From an uncultured Mycoplasmatota bacterium (lineage in GTDB: Bacteria; Bacillota_I; Bacilli_A; RF39; UBA660), in contig CAMMOI010000011.1 in NCBI GenBank assembly GCA_946498375.1, positions 1 to 32,454 on the forward strand: DNA of 32,454 nucleotides, in the 5' to 3' direction. Numbering within the stretch: position 1 is the stretch's first letter; every line of letters starts with the position of its first letter. Shown piece after piece: positions 24,132 through 31,192 of the stretch. The notes below the pieces were generated by a model that ran no database searches, had not been told where the DNA came from, and saw only the letters and a program-made list of their open reading frames with translations. The position numbers and the translations under genes were made by a program.

Positions 24132-24987
24132 AATCTTTTTATCACTCGGCATATTATTTTTAGGAAGTGCCTGTGATCAACAAATAATCCAAAGTAATGA
24201 TTCTACTATTTATACAACCTCATACCCTATTGAATTTTTAGCAAGTTTCTTATATGGAGAAGATGCTAATGTAACAAGTATTTATCCTGATGGTAGTGAT
24301 TTACAAACTTATAAATTAACTAATAAACAATTAAATGATTATGCTAAGGGATCAATTTTCATTTATAATGGTTTAACAGATGAAAAAGATATAGCTCGAA
24401 CTTTAATTAATAAAAATAATAATTTAAAAATAATTGATGTATCTTATGGGTTAACTTTACAAAATTCAGTAGAAGAATTATGGCTTAGTCCAAGTAACTT
24501 CTTAATGTTAGCTGCAACTGTTAAAGAAAATTTAGAAGATTTACTAGATAGTAAATATACTATTGAGACAATCAATGAAAATTATGAAGAATTGCAAACT
24601 ATAATATCTCAAATGGATGCTGAGTTGCGCACAATTGCAAACAGCGTAGATAACCCTACTTTAGTAGTTGATTCAAATATATTTAAGTTTTTAGAAAATT
24701 ACGGCTATAGAGTTATTTCTTTAGAAGATGAAAATAACTTAACGCCAAATTCTTTGGCATCAATTCAAGATGCTTTTGAAAAAGAAAATTACAAATATAT
24801 TCTTACTAGAAACGATAAAGATAATAGTGATGTGGTTAATAATTTAATTAATAATTATAAGGCTCAAAGTATTGAAATGAATGTTATGTCTACTATTAAA
24901 GAAGAGCAACGAAAAAATAATGAAAATTATTATACCCTACTTCAACAAAATATTGATAATATTCGTAATGTGATTATTGGTGGCTAA
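24115..24987 (+). CDS. ZnuA/TroA-like lipoprotein lacking the usual metal ligands
   Basis: This 290-residue protein has a lipoprotein signal (FLGSAC, lipidated Cys20). Its fold pattern matches cluster 9 (ZnuA/MntC/TroA) substrate-binding proteins: TTSYPIEFLASFLYGEDANVTSIYPDGSDLQTY, IFIYNG, ELWLSPSNFLMLA. The four positions that bind Zn or Mn are altered. In the PHDYE-like motif the residue is Gln64, in the DPHVWL-like motif it is Glu121, and in the SHxAF-like motif it is Asn188. The last acidic ligand is not clearly kept. No His-rich loop and no ABC permease or ATPase gene lie nearby. It may have a non-metal ligand or a structural role (inference). GTG 24115 follows AAGGAGG and overlaps yidD. 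A terminator overlaps its stop. Confidence 0.8.
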   Translation: MKKIFKIFLSLGILFLGSACDQQIIQSNDSTIYTTSYPIEFLASFLYGEDANVTSIYPDGSDLQTYKLTNKQLNDYAKGSIFIYNGLTDEKDIARTLINKNNNLKIIDVSYGLTLQNSVEELWLSPSNFLMLAATVKENLEDLLDSKYTIETINENYEELQTIISQMDAELRTIANSVDNPTLVVDSNIFKFLENYGYRVISLEDENNLTPNSLASIQDAFEKENYKYILTRNDKDNSDVVNNLINNYKAQSIEMNVMSTIKEEQRKNNENYYTLLQQNIDNIRNVIIGG

Positions 24988-25014
24988 AAAGGTATTGGTT
25001 ATACCTTTTTTTAT
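24986..25014 (+). terminator. Intrinsic terminator of the yidD-lipoprotein operon
   Basis: A ten-base-pair stem (24986-24995 with 25001-25010), five-base loop and T-run. The stem starts within the stop codon (24985-24987). Confidence 0.9.
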
Positions 25015-25036
25015 TTACTAATTATCTAACTAGATA

Positions 25037-25065
25037 TTGACAGATATTTAAAAATATTATAAAAT
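25037..25065 (+). promoter_or_regulatory. Promoter of tRNA-Ser
   Basis: A perfect TTGACA (25037-25042) and TAAAAT (25060-25065) with 17-bp spacer, 21 bp before the tRNA. Confidence 0.8.
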
Positions 25066-25086
25066 TTATTTGTTGTTTGTTTAATT

Positions 25087-25177
25087 GGAGCAATACTCAA
25101 GTGGCTGAAGAGGCGCCCCTGCTAAGGGTGTAGGTCGGGCAACCGGCGCGAGAGTTCAAATCTCTCTTGCTCCGCCA
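25087..25177 (+). tRNA. tRNA-Ser(GCT)
   Basis: The acceptor stem GGAGCAA pairs with TTGCTCC, followed by G and an encoded CCA. The anticodon loop CTGCTAA gives GCT. A long variable arm (TAGGTCGGGCAACCGGC) is typical of serine tRNA, and the T-arm GAGAGTTCAAATCTCTC is intact. Confidence 0.97.
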
Positions 25178-25187
25178 TAAAAAAATT

Positions 25188-25210
25188 AACCTAGAATTAT
25201 CTAGGTTTTT
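25188..25210. terminator. Bidirectional intrinsic terminator
   Basis: A perfect 8-bp stem AACCTAGA/TCTAGGTT (25188-25195, 25200-25207) with a four-base loop has T-runs on both strands. It ends tRNA-Ser transcription on plus and the small membrane protein gene on minus. Confidence 0.9.
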
Positions 25211-25508
25211 ATTTTACTTTAGGATTGTAATAAAACATACGCAATCTTCTTTTTTTGACAATTAAAGAAGCAACGATAAAAAAAATAGAACAAAGTAGTA
25301 AGAAACTACTATAAATATAAACAGCAACTGTATCATTATTTAAATAAGCAGAAATAATTAAGTAAAGCGAAAAAGCTATACCAATAATGCCAATTACTAA
25401 AACTTTATTTAATTTACTAATGACATACTCTCCTTCTTTAGTCTTTAGATAATCTTTTTTTAAATTCTTTTTTTCTATTTTAGATAATTCATGAAACCTT
25501 TTTTTCAT
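25209..25508 (-). CDS. Small two-helix membrane protein of unknown function
   Basis: This 99-residue protein has a lysine-rich cytoplasmic N-terminus (~1-34), two hydrophobic helices (~35-55 VLVIGIIGIAFSLYLIISAYL and ~60-83), and a basic tail (KKRRLRMFYYNPKVK). I do not recognise the family. AGGAAG and GGGAAG precede the ATG; both lie at or just past the end of the coding-like extension of the upstream gene, 11 bases away, so the two are probably in one transcript. A bidirectional terminator follows one base after the stop. Confidence 0.75.
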   Translation of the reverse strand: MKKRFHELSKIEKKNLKKDYLKTKEGEYVISKLNKVLVIGIIGIAFSLYLIISAYLNNDTVAVYIYSSFLLLCSIFFIVASLIVKKRRLRMFYYNPKVK

Positions 25509-25519
25509 TATTTACTTCC

Positions 25520-25696
25520 CTACTTCCTATTATTAAAAGAATTTTTCTTTAAATAATATTTCTTTTGTTCTTGCTCTAACTCTTTACTAGAAATAGTATT
25601 TTGTTTTAAAAGATTATTATCGTATTCTTCATTTATTACTTTTAGTTTATTTAATGAATCCCTAATTTCTAATAAAGCTTGGCATAACTGTTCTTT
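25520..25696 (-). pseudogene. In-frame coding-like extension after the stop of the coiled-coil gene
   Basis: Directly after the TAA at 25697-25699 the same frame stays open for 58 codons and closes with TAG at 25520-25522. The translation (KEQLCQALLEIRDSLNKLKV, then INEEYDNNLLKQ, SSKELEQEQKKYYLKK) is charged and helical, continuing the coiled coil before the stop. It contains no ATG, GTG or TTG in frame, so it cannot be a separate gene with a normal start. The simplest reading is a nonsense mutation that cut a ~332-residue protein. Stop-codon read-through or a base error are alternatives. Confidence 0.6.
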
Positions 25697-26518
25697 TTAT
25701 TTTAAGTCACTAATATTTTTGATTAATTCTTTCAAAGAATTAAATTCATCATATAATCTATTAATACGAACATTTAAATTAACTGAATTTCTCAAAATAT
25801 TACAATCTTCTTCTAACTTTATTTTTAAAGAGCTTATTTGACCAAATAAGCTTTTTTTAGTAATATCATTTGGTAATCTATACGGATTAAATACCAAACT
25901 ATTAACTTCAATAGTACTATTATTTGTATCTAAAGAATTATAAGATAAATTGCTAATAATTTTATAATTAGATTTAGTTGATTTGTACATAATTATATCG
26001 CTATTATAATTAGGAATAACTTTAATATTATCTAAGTAAGTAATATTAACATTATTACTAAATGATGTAAACATTAAATATTCTTGATTAGTAAAGTCAA
26101 AGTTTTCACTAAAGATTATTTTTTTAAAGTCTAAAGTCTTCAGACTAAATAATAATTTCTGAATTCTTCTAATTTTTAACTTATTATCTAACATATAATG
26201 ATAAAATATTTTAAAGTCTTCTGTTAAATTTCCTTGAGGATTATAACTAAAATCTATAAAATTATCTATAGTTGAATAACGATTAATTAAATTAATTACT
26301 TTTTCATATTCGTCATAAAATTTTTTTTCATTTTTTAATGCAAATAAATCAAATTCACTTTTACTATCTAATTTTTGCAAAATATGAATAATCTTATCTT
26401 GAGACTTTGAACTAAGTAACTTACTTAAATCACTATTAAAATAATTAAATTCATCTAATGTATAACTTAAAACCATCAAATTATTTATATCTGCTAAAGC
26501 AAAAACAGTATGTGCCAT
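25697..26518 (-). CDS. Coiled-coil-ended protein of unknown function, probably truncated
   Basis: This 273-residue protein has no signal peptide or membrane helix and is very rich in Asn, Ser, Leu and Lys. I do not recognise it. The first ~200 residues look like a mixed fold (FALADINNLMVLSYTLDEF, IIFSENFDF, YLDNIKVIPNYNSDIIMY). The last ~60 (SSLKIKLEEDCNILRNSV then RINRLYDEFNSLKELIKNI) form a likely coiled coil. The same frame continues as helical sequence past the stop codon for 58 codons, so the original protein was probably longer. A strong AAGGAGG precedes the ATG. It is next to the small membrane protein downstream. Confidence 0.72.
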   Translation of the reverse strand: MAHTVFALADINNLMVLSYTLDEFNYFNSDLSKLLSSKSQDKIIHILQKLDSKSEFDLFALKNEKKFYDEYEKVINLINRYSTIDNFIDFSYNPQGNLTEDFKIFYHYMLDNKLKIRRIQKLLFSLKTLDFKKIIFSENFDFTNQEYLMFTSFSNNVNITYLDNIKVIPNYNSDIIMYKSTKSNYKIISNLSYNSLDTNNSTIEVNSLVFNPYRLPNDITKKSLFGQISSLKIKLEEDCNILRNSVNLNVRINRLYDEFNSLKELIKNISDLK

Positions 26519-26537
26519 AATTTCCTCCTTTAATTAT

Positions 26538-26572
26538 CTAGTATTATAATAAATTATAATAAAAAATACTAG
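26538..26572. repeat. Inverted repeat CTAGTATT/AATACTAG upstream of the coiled-coil gene
   Basis: Perfect 8-bp arms (26538-26545 and 26565-26572) flank 19 AT-only bases that include TATAAT-like sequences on the minus strand. It may be an operator overlapping the promoter of the coiled-coil gene. Confidence 0.45.
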
Positions 26573-26577
26573 TATAA

Positions 26578-26603
26578 TAAAAAAAATTCGAATAATTCGA
26601 ATT
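26578..26603 (-). terminator. Intrinsic terminator of the tRNA operon
   Basis: A perfect 8-bp stem (26585-26592 with 26596-26603; AATTCGAA/TTCGAATT) with a three-base loop is followed by a T-run on the minus strand, 11 bases after tRNA-Glu. Confidence 0.88.
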
Positions 26604-26614
26604 AAATTCTTAAA

Positions 26615-26691
26615 TGGTGACCAGTACGGGATTTGAACCCGTGAATGTATGCGTGAAAGGCATATGTGTTAACCGCTTCACCAACTGGCCA
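26615..26691 (-). tRNA. tRNA-Glu(TTC)
   Basis: The acceptor stem TGGCCAG pairs with CTGGTCA, with encoded CCA. Anticodon stem TATGC/GCATA encloses loop CTTTCAC (anticodon TTC). The T-arm is CGGGTTCAAATCCCG. It is the last gene of the Lys-Ile-Glu operon. The first base is T rather than the common G. Confidence 0.95.
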
Positions 26692-26696
26692 CAAAA

Positions 26697-26773
<77 letters not shown>

Positions 26774-26845
26774 ATTTCGTGTTCAGCACTTTTAAAGTAT
26801 ATAATACTTTTTAGTATAATGCAACAATTTTTTTAAAAAAACAAT

Positions 26846-26921
26846 TGGTGTCCCCGCAGGGGATCGAACCCTGGACACCCTGATTAAGAGTCAGGTGCTC
26901 TACCAGCTGAGCTACGGAGAC
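26846..26921 (-). tRNA. tRNA-Lys(CTT)
   Basis: The acceptor GTCTCCG pairs with CGGGGAC, with encoded CCA. The anticodon loop CTCTTAA gives CTT. It is the first gene of the three-tRNA operon, 72 bp from tRNA-Ile. Confidence 0.97.
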
Positions 26922-26939
26922 AAAATCATTACAGGTAAA

Positions 26940-26967
26940 ATTATAACATAAAATAATTAAAAGTAAA
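26940..26967 (-). promoter_or_regulatory. Promoter of the tRNA-Lys-Ile-Glu operon
   Basis: On the minus strand TTTACT (26962-26967) and an extended -10 TGTTATAAT (TATAAT 26940-26945) have a 16-bp spacer, 18 bp before tRNA-Lys. Confidence 0.75.
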
Positions 26968-27042
26968 ACCTTTTTATACTTAAATTTGATTTTTTATTGA
27001 TAATAATTTATTATTTTTAACATTTAAAACATAATATTTATT

Positions 27043-27420
27043 ATGACAAATACTATTTTAAATAGATTAAAAGGCACCAATATTAGAGATATTATCTGGA
27101 TAGTTTATTTCTTTTTAATAATTGCTAATTTATATTCTGATTATTTACAAAGAGATTATATTTGTAATCATAATCTAAAAAGTCGCGATTTATTTAGAAA
27201 TATAAATAAATATGTATTGATAGTTGCTTTTTTTATTTACTTATACTTTGTTTATGATTCTTATGAATCAATTAAAAATTTACAAAATAATGCTTCAGAC
27301 AAAAAAGTATTTTTAACTCATTTAGCTTTAATAAGTGCCATTTTATTCTTAATTGCCGGAGCATTAAATATATTTATTCAAAATAATAGTATTACAGATG
27401 ATGATATCGGTTTGATTTAA
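27043..27420 (+). CDS. Small membrane protein of unknown function
   Basis: This 125-residue protein has three hydrophobic helices (~17-33, ~57-74, ~90-112) and charged ends. I do not recognise it; it lacks the His/Cys motif of AgrB peptidases. The ATG has no visible ribosome-binding site. A TTGATT/TATTAT pair with 17-bp spacing lies upstream. The LytTR response regulator follows by ~70 bp with its own promoter. A functional link to it (for example as a membrane partner) is possible but rests only on position. Confidence 0.65.
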   Translation: MTNTILNRLKGTNIRDIIWIVYFFLIIANLYSDYLQRDYICNHNLKSRDLFRNINKYVLIVAFFIYLYFVYDSYESIKNLQNNASDKKVFLTHLALISAILFLIAGALNIFIQNNSITDDDIGLI

Positions 27421-27431
27421 AAAATAGTGTT

Positions 27432-27459
27432 TTGCTATCAGAAAATATTATGCTATAAT
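27432..27459 (+). promoter_or_regulatory. Promoter of the LytTR response regulator
   Basis: TTGCTA (27432-27437) and an extended -10 TGCTATAAT (TATAAT 27454-27459) have a 16-bp spacer, 31 bp before the start codon. Confidence 0.75.
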
Positions 27460-27490
27460 TTTAACATGAAAATAGAAATGGGTGTGTAAC

Positions 27491-28195
27491 ATGATTCGCT
27501 TTATAGTAGTAGATGATGATGTAAAAATGCAACATGAAATTAAAAAAATAATAAATACAATTACTTTTTCCAATAAAAATTCAATAGTAATTAAAAATTA
27601 TAAAGGGGATTGTTCAAAACTGGAAAATGATATAGCTGATAAATCCCAACGAACAATATATTTATTAGATATAGATTTAAATTCTGAAATAACAGGAATC
27701 AGTATCGCTCAAATGATTCGTAAACACGATTGGGATAGTGAAATTATTTTTTTAACTAATCATGATCAGTATTTTGAAAAAGTTTATCGTAGTATTTTTA
27801 AAATTTTTGATTTTATTGAAAAATTTGATCATATGAATATTAGATTAACTAATGACATAGAAACTATTTTAAAACAAGATTACGATACTAAGATGTTCAA
27901 ATATAGTAACAGACATATAGATATGCAAATATATTTAAAAGATATTTTATATATTTCTCGTGATACATCAACTAGAAAGGTAATGATTGTTACGACTAAA
28001 AATAAATTTTTAATTAATAAATCAATTGCCAGCATTAAACAACAATTAGATCAAAGATTTATTTTGGTTCATCGATCATGTATTGTTAATAAAAATCACG
28101 TTAATGTTTTTAAATGGAATGAAGGCAGTTTTATATTAGATAATAATGAAGAAGTATTTTTGTTATCTAAAAAATATAAATGCCAACTTAATTAA
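27491..28195 (+). CDS. LytTR-family response regulator (AgrA-like), orphan
   Basis: This 234-residue regulator has an N-terminal receiver domain with the acidic pocket DDD (8-10) and phospho-acceptor D60 in YLLDIDL, the pattern of AgrA, and a conserved Lys in FIEKFD. The C-terminal LytTR DNA-binding domain (~140-234) shows ILYISRDTSTRKVMIVTTKNKFLINKSI and RFILVHRSCIVNKNHV. Such proteins control peptide-signalled genes by binding direct repeats. The start is ATG 27491 after GGGTGTG; an in-frame GTG three codons upstream lies within that site. No histidine kinase or signal peptide gene is adjacent, so it is an orphan here. The Cys-rich gene follows by 23 bases and is probably co-transcribed. 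Confidence 0.93.
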   Translation: MIRFIVVDDDVKMQHEIKKIINTITFSNKNSIVIKNYKGDCSKLENDIADKSQRTIYLLDIDLNSEITGISIAQMIRKHDWDSEIIFLTNHDQYFEKVYRSIFKIFDFIEKFDHMNIRLTNDIETILKQDYDTKMFKYSNRHIDMQIYLKDILYISRDTSTRKVMIVTTKNKFLINKSIASIKQQLDQRFILVHRSCIVNKNHVNVFKWNEGSFILDNNEEVFLLSKKYKCQLN

Positions 28196-28218
28196 TAATT
28201 TATTTAGGTTAATTAAAT

Positions 28219-28794
28219 ATGAATAAATATATACTAATAAATAATGAAAAAGATTACAAAAAATTTATTAAAAAATTATGGATTTATAAAAGTTATCGTT
28301 TTACAAAATTCTATCTAATAAATAATTTTAATTCATCTAAAGATATAAATATTATAATTAATGCCCTTAATATTAAAAATCGCAGAAAAAGAATTAGCTT
28401 CATTTATGATTCTGCTTGTAACATTATAGATAATCATACTAAAAATAAAAATATATGTGGTTTTAAAAATAATCGCTGTCTAGCTCAAAGGTATAATGGT
28501 TGTTGTTGTAGATGTATATATCAAAGTAATAAAGGTTGTAAAACTAAAAATCTTACTTGTAAATTATTTAATTGCAATGAAATAAAAAAAAGATTTGATG
28601 TAATAAATTTTAATGATTTAACTATTTTAAAAATCTTAAGTAAAAGACAACAAATAATTTTAAAACACGACTTTTTTTCAAGTCGTGAAGAAGTTTTAAA
28701 TGATTTATTTATTGGAAGCATAACTATTTTTGCCTTTCGTATTATTTATAGATTAATATCTAAAAATTACTTATGGAAATTTAAAAAATATTAA
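28219..28794 (+). CDS. Cysteine-rich protein of unknown function, possible metal or Fe-S cluster binder
   Basis: This 191-residue protein has ten Cys, nine of them packed in residues 80-119: C80, C87, C95-C97, C99, C107, C114, C119, in the pattern CGFKNNRC, NGCCCRC, KGC, LTCKLFNC. The spacing suggests a zinc or iron-sulphur cluster domain; no coordinating His lies inside. The N-terminal ~70 residues are basic (KKFIKKLWIYKSYRFTKFY) and the C-terminus has a hydrophobic stretch (~165-182) before basic residues. I recall similar Cys blocks in hypothetical Firmicutes proteins but know no function. It lies behind the LytTR regulator and ends one base from the convergent copZ-like gene. Confidence 0.75.
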   Translation: MNKYILINNEKDYKKFIKKLWIYKSYRFTKFYLINNFNSSKDINIIINALNIKNRRKRISFIYDSACNIIDNHTKNKNICGFKNNRCLAQRYNGCCCRCIYQSNKGCKTKNLTCKLFNCNEIKKRFDVINFNDLTILKILSKRQQIILKHDFFSSREEVLNDLFIGSITIFAFRIIYRLISKNYLWKFKKY

Positions 28795-28795
28795 T

Positions 28796-29005
28796 CTATT
28801 TTTTTATTACTTCAAATCCTAAATCTTCAATTTTTTTTATTACTTCTTGTAATATTTTATGATCAATATTAAATAAAATAATATTACTATTTTTTAAAGA
28901 AATTTGATAATCACTTATATTATTATACGAATCTAATACCCTTTTAATTCTGTTTACGCATCCTTCACATTCCATTTTTTTAATACTTAATTCTACATTT
29001 TTCAT
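28796..29005 (-). CDS. copZ: CopZ-like heavy-metal-associated (HMA) copper chaperone
   Basis: This 69-residue protein is a single ferredoxin-like HMA domain. The metal-binding CxxC is in KKMECEGCVNRIKRVL (usually GMTCxxC), with later IEDLGFEVIKK closing the domain. Such chaperones carry Cu(I) to CopA. It overlaps the upstream copA gene by four bases (ATGA), so the two are translationally coupled. The Met-Glu-Cys variant could tune affinity. The opposite-strand Cys-rich gene ends one base away, and no terminator is evident. Confidence 0.9.
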   Translation of the reverse strand: MKNVELSIKKMECEGCVNRIKRVLDSYNNISDYQISLKNSNIILFNIDHKILQEVIKKIEDLGFEVIKK

Positions 29006-31179
29006 ACTTTTCTCCTCTTTTTTAATCTCAAAGAATTTAATACAACAGTTAAACTACTAAAAATCATCGCAATAGAAGCTATCACAGGACTCATATTTAA
29101 GCCAAAATCACTAAATAATCCCATCGCAATAGGAATCATGCAAATGTTATAAAAAAATGCCCAAAATAAATTTTGTTTAATAATAGTATATGAACTCTTA
29201 CTAATTGTTATTAAATCTAAAATATTTTGCATATTATTATTCATTAAAATCACATCGGCTGAATCTATAGCAACATCTGTTCCATCATTTATACTAATTC
29301 CTATATTAGCACTAACTAATGCTACAGCATCATTTATTCCATCTCCAACCATTATAACTTTTTTATTATTATCTACTAACTTTTTTATATGTTTTGCTTT
29401 TTCTTGAGGTAATACACTTGCAATAACATTTTTAATTCCCAGCTCATTTGCAATTATTTTGGCTGTTTTTTTATTATCTCCAGTTAACATTATTACTTCA
29501 ATATTTTTTTGTTCAAATTTCTTCATAAGATCTTTTGTATTATCTCTTATTATATCTCGTACTCCAATAAGTCCAATGACTTTTTTATTTTCCACAACAT
29601 ATATAATGCTACAAGCATTTTCTACTAAATAATTATAATCATTTGTATAACTATTTTTAATTTTTAATTTAGTTAATATCTTATCATTACCCAAATAATA
29701 ATTATTAGAATTTATTTTTCCATAAACTCCAATACCACTTAGCGCCTTAAAATCATCTACATCCATTTTTTTATTTATTTTAAACGCTGTATTTATTGGA
29801 TGAGTTGAATATTTTTCTAAATTAGAAACAATATTTAATAAATCAGTATCTTTATAGTTGGAATAATTAAAAACTTTAAATATATTTAACTTACCTAAAG
29901 TTAAAGTCCCTGTTTTATCAAATACAATAGTATCTATACTTCTGGCATTTTCTAATACTGTACTACTTTTTATATACAAACCTTTTTCAGCACATAAGCC
30001 ATTACTTACAACTACTACTAAAGGAACTGCTAAACCTAAAGCACACGGACAGGCAACAACCAGTACACTGACCATATGAGTTAATGCCTCTTCAAATGCT
30101 AAGCCATATAATATTTGAAATAAAAATGTTAAAAATGCAATTATAAGAATAATTGGTACAAAATAGCCACTAATTCTATCTGCTAGTTTCTGAATCTTAC
30201 TTTTAGAATTTGTAGCTTCAATAACTAGCTTAATAATCTCTGATATTGTTGAATTTTTCCCTATTTTTTGAGCTTTATATTCAATATAACCATCATAATT
30301 AATTGATCCTGCAATAACTTTACTTCCCCTTAATTTTAATACTGGAGCGCTCTCTCCGGTAATAAAACTTTCATCTACATAAGTTTCTCCACTTTCCACA
30401 ATCCCATCTACTGCTATTTTATTATTAGCCTTACAAATTAATATATCCCCTTCTTTTACCTCATCAATTGAGACTTTCTTTTGATTATTTCCAATTTTTA
30501 AAATAGCATTTGAAGGCGTAATAGTTACAAGTTTTTTAATAGCATCTTTAGTTTTATTTTTACTTTTGTTTTCTATATATCGTCCTAATTTAATAAAATA
30601 AATAACCATACATGTTGATTCAAAATAAAGATTTGTAAAGTTTTTATTAAATATAATATTTATATATCCATAAATACTATAAAGAAAACTAAATAAGACA
30701 CTAAACATTACTAACGTATCCATATTAGGCATTTTATGAAGTAAATTTTTTACACCACTTTTTAATATATCATATCCATAATACAAAAACACAAGTGATG
30801 ATAATAACATTATTGTTGCTAAGACAATAATATTATGATGATTAATAATAGGAATACTAGGTAAATTTAACATTTGTCCCATCGAAAGATACATTATAAA
30901 TAAAATTAATATTCCCAGTAAAACTAATTTCAATTTATCTTGATTTTGATTTTCTTTTTCATCAAGCATTTTAAATTCTCCCAAAGATTCAAATCCAGCT
31001 TGGTATATATATTTTTCTAAATCCTTCTTACTTACATTATCATAATTTATTGTAGCAATAGACAGTACTAAATTGACATTTGCACTTATAACTCCTGGTT
31101 GTTTATTTAAATATTTTTCTAAACCAGAAGAACAAGCACTACAAGTCATTCCTTTTATTTTTAAAACTATTTTGTTCAT
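29002..31179 (-). CDS. copA: Copper-transporting P1B-1-type ATPase CopA
   Basis: This 725-residue ATPase exports Cu(I). One N-terminal HMA domain has GMTCSAC (C13, C16). Eight membrane helices follow. The transmembrane CPC is in VVACPCALGLAVPL, the phosphorylation site in VFDKTGTLT, the HP locus in YSTHPINTAF, and the hinge in MLTGDNKKTA and VGDGINDAVAL. The last helices carry NLFWAFFYN and the Met/Ser pattern AMIFSSLTVVLNSLRL, which mark Cu(I)-type (P1B-1) pumps. AAAGGTGG precedes the ATG, 13 bases after the Zn/Cd-type ATPase. No CopY or CsoR regulator is seen in the window. Confidence 0.96.
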   Translation of the reverse strand: MNKIVLKIKGMTCSACSSGLEKYLNKQPGVISANVNLVLSIATINYDNVSKKDLEKYIYQAGFESLGEFKMLDEKENQNQDKLKLVLLGILILFIMYLSMGQMLNLPSIPIINHHNIIVLATIMLLSSLVFLYYGYDILKSGVKNLLHKMPNMDTLVMFSVLFSFLYSIYGYINIIFNKNFTNLYFESTCMVIYFIKLGRYIENKSKNKTKDAIKKLVTITPSNAILKIGNNQKKVSIDEVKEGDILICKANNKIAVDGIVESGETYVDESFITGESAPVLKLRGSKVIAGSINYDGYIEYKAQKIGKNSTISEIIKLVIEATNSKSKIQKLADRISGYFVPIILIIAFLTFLFQILYGLAFEEALTHMVSVLVVACPCALGLAVPLVVVVSNGLCAEKGLYIKSSTVLENARSIDTIVFDKTGTLTLGKLNIFKVFNYSNYKDTDLLNIVSNLEKYSTHPINTAFKINKKMDVDDFKALSGIGVYGKINSNNYYLGNDKILTKLKIKNSYTNDYNYLVENACSIIYVVENKKVIGLIGVRDIIRDNTKDLMKKFEQKNIEVIMLTGDNKKTAKIIANELGIKNVIASVLPQEKAKHIKKLVDNNKKVIMVGDGINDAVALVSANIGISINDGTDVAIDSADVILMNNNMQNILDLITISKSSYTIIKQNLFWAFFYNICMIPIAMGLFSDFGLNMSPVIASIAMIFSSLTVVLNSLRLKKRRKV

Positions 31180-31192
31180 AAAAAACCACCTT

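Noticed and set aside
25685-25705. Separate short gene starting at an ATG just after the coiled-coil gene stop
   Set aside because: That ATG is in another frame and meets a stop after seven codons; the long open frame there has no start codon and instead continues the upstream gene.
26538-26603. Possible CRISPR-like or mobile-element repeats in the AT-rich gap next to the tRNAs
   Set aside because: The repeats are one inverted repeat and one ordinary intrinsic terminator; there is no regular repeat-spacer array and no integrase or att duplication beside the tRNAs.
27043-28195. Agr-type quorum-sensing locus
   Set aside because: The regulator is AgrA-like, but the adjacent membrane protein lacks AgrB His/Cys motifs, and there is no kinase and no AgrD-like peptide frame that I can see.
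28521-28721. Minus-strand 66-codon frame opposite the Cys-rich gene
   Set aside because: It lacks a ribosome site, and the plus-strand frame has the ordered Cys pattern and fits the upstream regulator operon.
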